From JAJVHZ01 sp041395385 (GTDB lineage Bacteria; Pseudomonadota; Gammaproteobacteria; JAJPIJ01): a stretch of DNA of 64,000 nt. The stretch lies in the NCBI GenBank assembly GCA_041395385.1, contig JAWLAN010000011.1:94817-158816 (forward strand), written 5' to 3'. Below are positions 53,610 to 61,375 of the stretch, one piece after another. Positions within the stretch are counted from its first letter, which is position 1; the number at the start of each line of letters is the position of its first letter. Under the pieces are notes generated by a model that was given only the letters and a program-made list of their open reading frames with translations, had not been told where the DNA came from and made no database searches. Made by a program: the position numbers and the translations under genes.

Positions 53610-55028
53610 ATGGCCACTAACGAAACCTACAACTATACGGTGGTGCGGCAGTTCGCCATCATGGCGATCATCTGGGGGATCGTCGGAATGACGGTGGGTG
53701 TGCTCATCGCCGCGCAGCTCGCCTGGCCGGCGCTCAACTTCGACCTGCCATGGCTCACCTTCAGCCGGCTGCGGCCGCTGCACACCAACGCGGTCATCTT
53801 CGCGTTCGGCGGATCGGCCCTGTTCGCGGCCTCGTACTACGTGGTGCAGCGCACCTGTCACGTGCGGCTGATCTCCGACAGGCTCGCCGCCTTCACCTTC
53901 TGGGGCTGGCAGCTGGTCATCGTGCTGGCGGCCGTCACGCTGCCCTCGGCATGACGCAATCCAAGGAGTACGCCGAACTCGAGTGGCCCATCGATCTGCT
54001 GATCGCTGGTCTGGGTCGCCTATGCCATCGTCTTCTTCGGGACCATCATGAAGCGCAAGGTCCAGCACATCTACGTCGCCAACTGGTTCTTCGGCGCCTA
54101 CATCCTCACCATTGCCCTGCTGCATATCTTCAACGGCGCCGTCGTGCCGGTCACGCTGTGGAAGTCCTACTCGGCCTATGCCGGCGTGCAGGATGCGATG
54201 GTGCAGTGGTGGTACGGTCACAACGCCGTGGGCTTCTTCCTGACCGCCGCCTTCCTCGGGATGATGTACTACTTCATCCCCAAGCAGGCCGGCAGGCCCG
54301 TTTACTCCTACCGCCTCTCGATCGTCCACTTCTGGGCGCTCATCTTCACCTACATCTGGGCGGGCCCCCATCACCTGCACTACACCGCGCTGCCGGGCTG
54401 GACGCAGTCGCTGGGAATGGTGATGTCGGTCATCCTGCTGGCGCCTTCCTGGGGCGGCATGATCAACGGCATCATGACGCTTTCCGGCGCGTGGCATAAG
54501 CTGCGCACCGATCCGGTGATGCGCCTGATGATTGTGTCGGTGTCGTTCTACGGCATGTCGACCTTCGAGGGTCCGATGATGTCGATCCGCACGGTGAACG
54601 CGCTGTCCCACTACACCGACTGGACCATCGGCCACGTGCACTCCGGCGCGCTCGGCTGGGTCGCCCTGGTGACGATGGGCTGCCTGTACTACCTCATCCC
54701 GCGCCTGTTCGGCCGCGAGCTGTACAGCCTCAAGCTGGTCGAACTGCATTTCTGGACGTCCACCATCGGCATCGTGCTGTACATAGCCTCGATGTGGGTA
54801 TCGGGCATCATGCAGGGCCTGATGTGGCGCGCGGTCAACGACGACGGCACGCTCACCTACAGCTTCATCGAGACCGTCGAGGCGATGCATCCGTTTTACG
54901 TCATTCGCTTCCTCGGCGGCGCGCTGTTCCTGGCCGGAACTCTGGTGATGACCTACAACCTGTGGCGTACCATCGCGGGCGCCAAGCCGGTGGAAGCGCC
55001 CGTGCTGGCTCCGCAGATGGCGCATTGA
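53610..55028 (+). pseudogene. ccoN: cbb3 oxidase catalytic subunit CcoN, frame broken by two slips
   Basis: ATG 53610 starts MATNETYNYTVVRQFAIM, and the family sequence runs to TLP at 53945. There one C seems missing (TLPLGMTQSKEYAELEWP continues in the next frame). A second slip near 54006-54010 returns to the original frame (VWVAYAIVFFGTIMKRKVQHI). From there to 55028 the gene is intact, with haem and CuB histidines (HNAVGFF, WAGPHHLHYTALP, GHVHSGALGW). The net loss is a multiple of three, about one codon. Corrected, the protein has about 473 residues, typical of CcoN. The following ccoO, Q and P are intact. Confidence 0.9.
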
Positions 55029-55043
55029 GGAGATGAGGCAATC

Positions 55044-55658
55044 ATGATTGCTCACGAAAAGATAGAGAAGAACATCGGGCTGATGATCGTGCTGATCGTC
55101 TTTGCGGTCAGCATTGGCGGCCTGGTGCAGATCGTGCCGCTGTTCTTCATGCACTCCACCACCGAGCCGGTGCAGGGCCTGAAACCCTACTCCGGGCTCG
55201 AGCTCGCCGGGCGCGATGTATACGTCCGCGAGGGTTGCTATGTCTGCCACTCGCAGATGATCCGTCCGTTCCGGGCGGAGACCGAGCGCTACGGCCACTA
55301 CTCGCTGGCCGGGGAGTTCGTCTACGACAGGCCCTTCCAGTGGGGATCCAAGCGCACCGGGCCGGACCTGCATCGGGTCGGCGGTCGGTATTCCGACGAG
55401 TGGCACCGCGCGCACCTGATCAATCCGCGCGACGTGGTGCCGGAATCGATCATGCCCGGCTACCCGTGGCTGGCCGACGCCATGGTCGATCCGGAGCTCA
55501 CGGTCAAGAAGATGACGGTGCTGAAGAACGCGTTCGGTCATCCCTACACGGATGAGGATCTCGCCGCCGCGAAGACCGGGCTGGAAGGCAAGACCGAGAT
55601 GGACGCCATGATCGCCTACCTGCAGTCGATGGGCACGGCGGTGAAGACCCGGAGGTGA
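55044..55658 (+). CDS. ccoO: cbb3 oxidase monohaem subunit CcoO
   Basis: 204 residues: one membrane helix (LMIVLIVFAVSIGGLVQIVPLFF) and a periplasmic domain with haem site CYVCH (near residue 66), then QMIRPFRAETERYGHYS and a later methionine ligand region (ESIMPGYPWL). The length and motifs are standard. It is separated from ccoN by 15 bases with GAGGAGATGAGG before the start. Confidence 0.97.
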   Translation: MIAHEKIEKNIGLMIVLIVFAVSIGGLVQIVPLFFMHSTTEPVQGLKPYSGLELAGRDVYVREGCYVCHSQMIRPFRAETERYGHYSLAGEFVYDRPFQWGSKRTGPDLHRVGGRYSDEWHRAHLINPRDVVPESIMPGYPWLADAMVDPELTVKKMTVLKNAFGHPYTDEDLAAAKTGLEGKTEMDAMIAYLQSMGTAVKTRR

Positions 55659-55663
55659 CGACC

Positions 55664-55849
55664 ATGGACTTCTCGATCATACACTCCGTATTCACCGTCA
55701 TGGTGCTGGTCATCTTCGTGGGCATCGTGCTGTGGGCATATGACTCCCGCAGCAAGGCCCGCTTCGATGCCGCCGCCCGCATCCCGCTCGACGACGACGA
55801 CGCGCCGCCCGCGAGTGCGACGCCCGGCAAGGAGAAGAACAATGCCTGA
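55664..55849 (+). CDS. ccoQ: cbb3 oxidase small subunit CcoQ
   Basis: 61 residues from ATG 55664, preceded by GGAGG. One helix (IHSVFTVMVLVIFVGIVLWAY) and an acidic tail with DDDD. It overlaps ccoP by eight bases. Confidence 0.93.
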   Translation: MDFSIIHSVFTVMVLVIFVGIVLWAYDSRSKARFDAAARIPLDDDDAPPASATPGKEKNNA

Positions 55850-56777
55850 TTTAAGCGGTTTCGATTTTACTTCCGATTTCTGGAAGTGGTTCATCACCAT
55901 CCCCTCGGTGATCGGCGTCCTCTGGTGCGGCTATTTCGCCTGGCGGTACTCCGGGCGCTCGGCCGGTCAGAAGGTCGAGACGATGGGCCACGTCTGGGAC
56001 GAGGATCTGGAGGAATACAACAACCCGCTGCCGCGCTGGTGGCTCAACATGTTCTATCTCACCGTGGCGTGGGGCGCGGTGTTTCTGATCTTCTATCCCG
56101 GCCTGCCGGTGTTCGAAGGCCTGAAGAAGTGGACGCAGTACAAACAGTACGACGCGGAGATCGCGGCCGCCGATGCCAAGTACGGCCCGCTCTTCGAGAG
56201 GTTCGCCGGCCAGGAGATCCCGGCGCTGGCCGCCAACCCCGAGGCGATCACCGTCGGCAAGCGCCTGTTCGCGACTTACTGCATCCAGTGCCACGGCGCC
56301 GACGCGCGCGGCGCGCGCGGCTATCCGAACCTGGCCGACGGCGACTGGCTGTGGGGCGGCGCGCCCGAGCAGATCCGGGAGACCATCCTCAACGGCCGCC
56401 AGGGCGTCATGCCGCCGTGGGGCGAGCTGCTCGGCGAGGAGAAGGTCAACGACGTCTCCGAGTACGTGCTGAGCCTGAGCGGCCGGCCGGTCGACGCGAC
56501 CGTGGCGGCACGCGGCAAGGAGGTGTTCACGCAGAACTGCGTGGCCTGCCACGGGGCCGACGGCAAGGGCATCCCGGCGCTCGGCGCGGCGAACCTCACC
56601 GACGACATCTGGCTGTACGGGGGATCGCAGGAGCGCGTGCGCGAAACGATCATCGGCGGTCGCCAGGGCCGCATGCCCGCGCACAAGGAGTTCCTCGGCG
56701 AGGCCAAGGTGCACCTGCTCGCGGCCTACGTCTACAGCCTCACGCACCAGGACGGGACGCAGGCGGTCAGTCCTTGA
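55842..56777 (+). CDS. ccoP: cbb3 oxidase dihaem subunit CcoP
   Basis: 311 residues from ATG 55842. Two N-terminal helices (PSVIGVLWCGYFAW and FYLTVAWGAVFLIFYP) with TMGHVWDEDLEEYNNPLPRWW between them; two cytochrome c domains with CIQCH (near residue 146) and CVACH (near residue 232). CcoP passes electrons from the bc1 complex toward CcoO and CcoN. Confidence 0.97.
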   Translation: MPDLSGFDFTSDFWKWFITIPSVIGVLWCGYFAWRYSGRSAGQKVETMGHVWDEDLEEYNNPLPRWWLNMFYLTVAWGAVFLIFYPGLPVFEGLKKWTQYKQYDAEIAAADAKYGPLFERFAGQEIPALAANPEAITVGKRLFATYCIQCHGADARGARGYPNLADGDWLWGGAPEQIRETILNGRQGVMPPWGELLGEEKVNDVSEYVLSLSGRPVDATVAARGKEVFTQNCVACHGADGKGIPALGAANLTDDIWLYGGSQERVRETIIGGRQGRMPAHKEFLGEAKVHLLAAYVYSLTHQDGTQAVSP

Positions 56778-56952
56778 GCCGGTTTCGAACCACCACCCAC
56801 GGTGGTCCTGCCCGGCCCGGCGGGGTGCGCCACTCCGCCGGGCCGTCTCATCGATCATCGCCGGCGCCGGCCGAGTACACACCGCGCCGGGCGGTTTCCA
56901 TAGGTTGGGATGAGGTGTATTTTGTCGGACGGACCGCAACTGGAACTCGCAG

Positions 56953-57261
56953 ATGAAACCGGTGGTGGAAGACATTGGATATGTGCCCGGGCCGTATCGG
57001 CTGCTGGCCGCGCTGTGGCTGACCTTTCTGATGGCCGGCGTGGCGACCATGGTGTTCTTCGCCGCCATCGACCCGATGGAGCTGAAGGCCTGCGTGGACT
57101 TCCCGGAGCTCGGCCGCACCGCCGCGTACACGGTGGGTTTTTTCCTGTTCTGGCTGCTGACCGCCTCCTCCGGCCTGCTCTGCCTGTTTTTCCTCTACCC
57201 CCGACGGCGCGACGTGGAAACGCCAGCCGTGAGCGCTGCGACCCGTGAACAAGTCTCTTGA
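56953..57261 (+). CDS. Small two-helix membrane protein between ccoP and ccoG, unknown
   Basis: 102 residues. Two helices (LLAALWLTFLMAGVATMVFFA and AYTVGFFLFWLLTASSGLLCLFFLY) with a short periplasmic loop (IDPMELKACVDFPEL) and a cytoplasmic tail beginning RRRD. Its stop overlaps the ccoG start by 17 bases, so it is part of the cco transcript. I know no family name. Its place suggests an accessory of cbb3 assembly. Confidence 0.72.
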   Translation: MKPVVEDIGYVPGPYRLLAALWLTFLMAGVATMVFFAAIDPMELKACVDFPELGRTAAYTVGFFLFWLLTASSGLLCLFFLYPRRRDVETPAVSAATREQVS

Positions 57262-58675
57262 TGGCGGTCAGTTGAAACCCACGGCAACGGTTTCAGTCGA
57301 CGAGGTCCAGCAGTCACTCTACGAAAAGCGGCAGAAGATCTACCCGCGCGAGGTGCACGGCCTGTTCGCCGGCCTGCGGGTCGCCACGGTCTTCCTGCTG
57401 CTCGGCATCTACTACGTGCTGCCCTGGCTCACGTGGAACGGGCGCCAGGCGGTGCTGCTCGACATGCCCGCGCGCAAGTTCTACATCTTCGGCCTGACGC
57501 TGTGGCCGCAGGATTTCATCTTTCTCGCCGCGCTGCTCATCATCGCGGGCCTGAGCCTGTTCTTCTTCACCGCCCTGGCCGGGCGCCTCTGGTGCGGCTT
57601 CGCCTGCCCGCAGACGGTATGGACGGAGACCTTCCTCTGGATCGAGCACTGGATAGAGGGCGATCGGCTGCAGCAGATGAAGCTGGACCGCTCGCCGATG
57701 TCGATGCGCAAGTTCCGCCTCAAGTTTGCCAAGCACTTCCTGTGGGTGGCGTTCGCGCTCTTCACCGGCTTCACCTTCGTCGCCTACTTCACGCCGGCCA
57801 GGGAACTCTACCAACGTCTGGTCACCTTCGATCTCGGGCCCTGGGAGACGTTCTGGATGCTGTTCTACAGCTTCGCCACCTGGGGCAACGCCGGCTTCCT
57901 GCGCGAACAGGTGTGCAAGTACATGTGCCCCTATGCGCGGTTTCAGAGCGCCATGTTCGACGGCGACACGCTCGTCATTTCCTACGACGAGAAACGCGGC
58001 GAGCCGCGCGGCGCCCGCAAGCGCGGTGTGGACGCGATGCGCGAGGGGCTCGGCGACTGCATAGACTGCACCATGTGCGTCCAGGTCTGCCCCACCGGCA
58101 TCGACATACGCGACGGCCTGCAGTACGAGTGCATAGGCTGCGCCGCGTGTATCGATGTCTGCAACGACGTCATGGACAAGATGGGCTACGCCCATGGTCT
58201 CATCCGCTACACCACGCAGAACGCCCTGGCCGGCGAGCCGACCCAGATCATGCGTCCGCGCATCTACGTCTACGGCGCAATCCTGCTCGCCATCATCGCC
58301 GCGCTGGGTTATGCCGTCGCCATCCGCGTGCCGCTGGAACTCGACGTCATCCGCGACCGCAACCAGCTCTTCCGTGAGACCAACGAAGGGCTCATCGAGA
58401 ACGTCTATACCCTGAACGTCATCAACATGGACAACGTCGCGCACGCCTTCACCGTCAGCGCGGACGGTATCGACGACCTGATACTGGACACGGAATCCAC
58501 GAAGATCTCCGTGGACGCCGGTGCGGTCCAGAGCGTGGTGGCGCGCCTGCGCGCCAATGCCGACGTCCTGGAGCAACGGAGTTCGAAGGTCACCTTCCGG
58601 ATTACGGCTATCGACAAACCGGATCTGCACGACGAGGCGGAAGCCCGCTTCCTCGGACCGACACCAGAGAGATAG
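57245..58675 (+). CDS. ccoG: Polyferredoxin CcoG, cbb3 assembly cupric reductase
   Basis: 476 residues from GTG 57245. Several membrane helices, a CGFACPQTVWTE motif, two 4Fe-4S motifs (CIDCTMCVQVCP and CIGCAACIDVC) and a C-terminal periplasmic Ig-like domain. CcoG reduces copper for cbb3 oxidase biogenesis. It is preceded by the small membrane protein and followed by ccoH after four bases. Confidence 0.96.
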   Translation: MNKSLDGGQLKPTATVSVDEVQQSLYEKRQKIYPREVHGLFAGLRVATVFLLLGIYYVLPWLTWNGRQAVLLDMPARKFYIFGLTLWPQDFIFLAALLIIAGLSLFFFTALAGRLWCGFACPQTVWTETFLWIEHWIEGDRLQQMKLDRSPMSMRKFRLKFAKHFLWVAFALFTGFTFVAYFTPARELYQRLVTFDLGPWETFWMLFYSFATWGNAGFLREQVCKYMCPYARFQSAMFDGDTLVISYDEKRGEPRGARKRGVDAMREGLGDCIDCTMCVQVCPTGIDIRDGLQYECIGCAACIDVCNDVMDKMGYAHGLIRYTTQNALAGEPTQIMRPRIYVYGAILLAIIAALGYAVAIRVPLELDVIRDRNQLFRETNEGLIENVYTLNVINMDNVAHAFTVSADGIDDLILDTESTKISVDAGAVQSVVARLRANADVLEQRSSKVTFRITAIDKPDLHDEAEARFLGPTPER

Positions 58676-58679
58676 AGCC

Positions 58680-59165
58680 ATGCAGCAGAAGGACACGATC
58701 GTCACGCCCTGGTACCGGGAACCCTATGCCTGGCTGGTGGCATTGCTGCCCGCCGCGGCGGTGGTCGCCGGGTTCTACACGCTGCGCCTGGCCATCGTCT
58801 CCGACGACGGCCTGGTCACCGACGACTATTACAAGAAGGGCCTGGAGATCAATCGCGTGCTGGAGCGCGACGAGCGCGCCGCCGCGCTGGCCATCGACGC
58901 CGACGTCGAGGTCGATCCGACCGCCCGCACCGCCACCGTGCGGATGCACGCCCGCGACGCCGCCGCCCTGCCGGCCTCGCTGCACGCGCGGCTGATGCAT
59001 TCCACGCGCGCGGGCTTCGATTGCGACGTCGTGCTCGAGCGCGCCGCCGGCGGCGAATATTTCGCCGCCATGCCGGAGCTGCCGGCCGGCCAGTGGTACA
59101 TGCAGATCGAGACCGGCGACTGGCGTGTGCTGAAGACCTTCACCGTCGGCGTGCAAGGGAAATAG
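58680..59165 (+). CDS. ccoH: FixH/CcoH cbb3 assembly protein
   Basis: 161 residues: PWYREPYAWLVALLPAAAVVAGFYTL gives a membrane anchor, then LVTDDYYKKGLEINRVLERD, the FixH signature, and a periplasmic beta domain. It stabilises CcoI and cbb3 intermediates. It is the last gene of the cco operon and converges on the dihaem cytochrome. Confidence 0.94.
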   Translation: MQQKDTIVTPWYREPYAWLVALLPAAAVVAGFYTLRLAIVSDDGLVTDDYYKKGLEINRVLERDERAAALAIDADVEVDPTARTATVRMHARDAAALPASLHARLMHSTRAGFDCDVVLERAAGGEYFAAMPELPAGQWYMQIETGDWRVLKTFTVGVQGK

Positions 59166-59198
59166 CGCCGGCTGTCGTTCCCGCAACCGGCGCCGCCG

Positions 59199-59756
59199 TC
59201 AACGCGGGATGCGGACCCCGTCCTCGTCGTAGATCCCCTGCTCGGCGCCGCGGTGGCACGCCCCGCAGTTTGCCGCGCTGCCGATGGACTCGCGCTTCCA
59301 GACCTCCGTTCCGATCTCCTCGTGTTCGTCGCGGAACCAGGCTGACGTGGTGATGCGCGGCAGCTCCCCGTACGTCGCCCCCGCACCGGAACCATCCTCC
59401 CTGCCGGCATTCGCCTGCAGGTAGGCGGCCAGGATGCGCGCCGTCTCCGGCGTCATGGTCGCGCTCTCGCCGTAGTGATCGTTCAGGCGGGTCATGATGA
59501 CGGCCCACTGTTTCGCGCCGAGCAGGCTCGGCGGATAGGGCACGTGACAACCGCCGCACTCGCTCGTGTACAAGTCCCCTCCGGGCCCCGCCTCGGGGGC
59601 GCGCCAGCTCTCATCCTCCCCACCGTGTTCGCGCTCGTAGCTCTGCCCGCGCTCCTCGTCCTCCTCGGCACGCAGCTCGCCCACGCCGGTGACGAGCCAG
59701 CCCAGACCGAGACCGGCGCCCATGATCAACGAACCAATCAGCATCTTCTTGCGCAT
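59199..59756 (-). CDS. Dihaem cytochrome c (DHC family)
   Basis: 185 residues, signal or anchor segment (MLIGSLIMGAGLGLGWLVTG), an acidic stretch, and two haem sites, CGGCH (near residue 68) and CGACH (near residue 167). Sequences HVPYPPSLLGAKQWAVIMTRLNDHYGE match the DHC family of electron carriers. It follows the DUF1924 gene by seven bases. The cytochrome b partner often found with this pair is missing here. Confidence 0.92.
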   Translation of the reverse strand: MRKKMLIGSLIMGAGLGLGWLVTGVGELRAEEDEERGQSYEREHGGEDESWRAPEAGPGGDLYTSECGGCHVPYPPSLLGAKQWAVIMTRLNDHYGESATMTPETARILAAYLQANAGREDGSGAGATYGELPRITTSAWFRDEHEEIGTEVWKRESIGSAANCGACHRGAEQGIYDEDGVRIPR

Positions 59757-59763
59757 GACGTCC

Positions 59764-60177
59764 TCACTTTATGGACAGCAGCCAGGTCATCACGTCGCCC
59801 TTCTCGAGCGCCGTGCACTGCCGTTGCAGCACGTCCTGGCAATTGCGGGTGAACCACTTTTCGACCTTGTAGGCATTGCTCAACCGTTCGGGGTTCGCGC
59901 TGGGGGCGAGCGGCTTGATCCGCTTGCCGGTGCGCCGGTGCTCGCCCGCGCCGCGCGGGTCGGCGGTGTGGCAGGACGTGCATGCCATCGCCGGGTCCTC
60001 GCCGTGCGGATGCCCGGTCGTAAAGAGCGTTCGCCCGCGCTCGGCGGAAAAGCCGTTGAACGAGGGATCCTCCCGGACCGCCTGCTGCGCGTAACGCGCG
60101 AGCAGATCGGGCTGCGGCTCGGCCGCCGGCGAGGCGAGCGGCAGCAGGGAGAGGCCCATCGCGATGATGTGTTTCAT
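59764..60177 (-). CDS. DUF1924 monohaem cytochrome c
   Basis: 137 residues with a short signal peptide (IIAMGLSLLPLASPAAA-like), one CTSCH haem site near residue 66 (HPHGEDPAMACTSCH), and a C-terminal region with two more cysteines (RNCQDVLQRQC). The family usually occurs with DHC proteins, as here. Role in electron transfer unknown. Confidence 0.9.
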   Translation of the reverse strand: MKHIIAMGLSLLPLASPAAEPQPDLLARYAQQAVREDPSFNGFSAERGRTLFTTGHPHGEDPAMACTSCHTADPRGAGEHRRTGKRIKPLAPSANPERLSNAYKVEKWFTRNCQDVLQRQCTALEKGDVMTWLLSIK

Positions 60178-60405
60178 TCCGAACGTCCTCCGTCGTATAC
60201 GTCGATGCCCAAATGGCGCAGGCCATCCTGGACCCGGAGGATGAAACCAGCCTTAAAACACATTCCGCGGGACGCGGCGTTGCGACCGGGGCCGCCGCTC
60301 GGCTAGATTGGCGGCGACATGGCCGACGGCGCGCCGCCAGCCCATCGAGCCACTCACCGGCGCACTGCCCGCGCCCCCGGATACCGCCGCCACGACCACG
60401 CCGCC

Positions 60406-60933
60406 ATGCGTATTGCCTTTCCAATGACCTTCGCGGCGGCATGCCTGGGCATCGTCGCGACGCTGCTGCCACCGCAGGCGACGGCCGCCGCTTCCCGCTT
60501 CGAAGGCGTGTGGCGCAGCACCACGACCGTCGCCCGCGACCACGAGCTGGAGGGCACGACCACGCTCGCGCTGCGGCAGTACGGCCGCGTCGTCTGCGGA
60601 GAGTGGTCCGAGGGCGTGGGCGCCGGCAAACTGCTGGGGGGCAATGTCGTCGGCCGCGTCGAGGGCCGCCGGATCCATGCGCGCGTCGGCGAGGACATCT
60701 ACTGGGCCCGCACCGGGGAGTTTCCCGACCAGCGATCCGAGCCGGCCCTGTTCGTGCTGCAGGGCCGCGAGCTCGCCTGGTACGTGCGCGACGATGCCGG
60801 CCGCCTACTCAAGCAGCAGGTCTTCGAGCGCGCCAGCGAGCCCGGGTCCGAGGACCGTAACGGCGCCGAGTTCACGGATCGGCGTTTTCAGCGCCTCTGC
60901 CCCGCCGGTACGGACTTCACCTACGCGCCCTAG
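60406..60933 (+). CDS. Secreted protein of unknown function
   Basis: 175 residues from ATG 60406. A signal peptide (IAFPMTFAAACLGIVATLLPPQATAA) precedes a beta-rich domain beginning FEGVWRSTTTV. Two cysteines (VVCGEW, RLCPAG). No family recognised. It is divergent from the DUF1924 gene and 41 bases upstream of the ArsC-like gene on the same strand. Confidence 0.72.
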   Translation: MRIAFPMTFAAACLGIVATLLPPQATAAASRFEGVWRSTTTVARDHELEGTTTLALRQYGRVVCGEWSEGVGAGKLLGGNVVGRVEGRRIHARVGEDIYWARTGEFPDQRSEPALFVLQGRELAWYVRDDAGRLLKQQVFERASEPGSEDRNGAEFTDRRFQRLCPAGTDFTYAP

Positions 60934-60974
60934 CGCGGTGCGCTCGCCCCATCTGGAGGAGTCGGTCCCAGTCC

Positions 60975-61328
60975 ATGACGATCATCTACGGGATCCGCAA
61001 CTGCGACACGATGAGGAAGGCCTTTGCCTGGCTCGACGCCCACAAGGTGGATTACGCGTTTCACGACTACAAGAAGCTCGGCGTTCCCGCCGGCAGGCTG
61101 GGGGCGTGGGTCGAGCGCGTGGGCTGGCAGACCTTGCTCAACACCCGCGGCACGACCTTTCGGAAGCTGCCGCCGGCACGGCAAGCCGCGCTCGATGAGA
61201 AGCGCGCACTGGCGCTGATGCTCGAGCTACCCAGCGTCATCCGCCGGCCGGTGCTCGAACACGGCGAGCAGCTGCTCGTCGGTTTCGACGCCGAGGAATA
61301 CCGCAGGGTGTTGTCGGGCGCCTGGTAG
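60975..61328 (+). CDS. ArsC/Spx-family reductase, YffB type
   Basis: 117 residues. IYGIRNCDTMRKAFAWLD has the single N-terminal cysteine of YffB-like members; then FHDYKKLGVP, LLNTRGTTFRKLP and RRPVLEHG. The thioredoxin-like fold and length agree. Members of this branch are thought to be glutathione-dependent thiol reductases; arsenate is not an established substrate. Confidence 0.9.
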   Translation: MTIIYGIRNCDTMRKAFAWLDAHKVDYAFHDYKKLGVPAGRLGAWVERVGWQTLLNTRGTTFRKLPPARQAALDEKRALALMLELPSVIRRPVLEHGEQLLVGFDAEEYRRVLSGAW

Positions 61329-61375
61329 CGTGCCGGGCGCGGATCGCTCGCGATCCCCCCCCGGCGCACCAGCGC

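Noticed and set aside
60975..61328. Arsenate reductase ArsC for an ars operon
   Set aside because: The protein matches the YffB branch rather than true ArsC, and no arsR or arsB gene is nearby.
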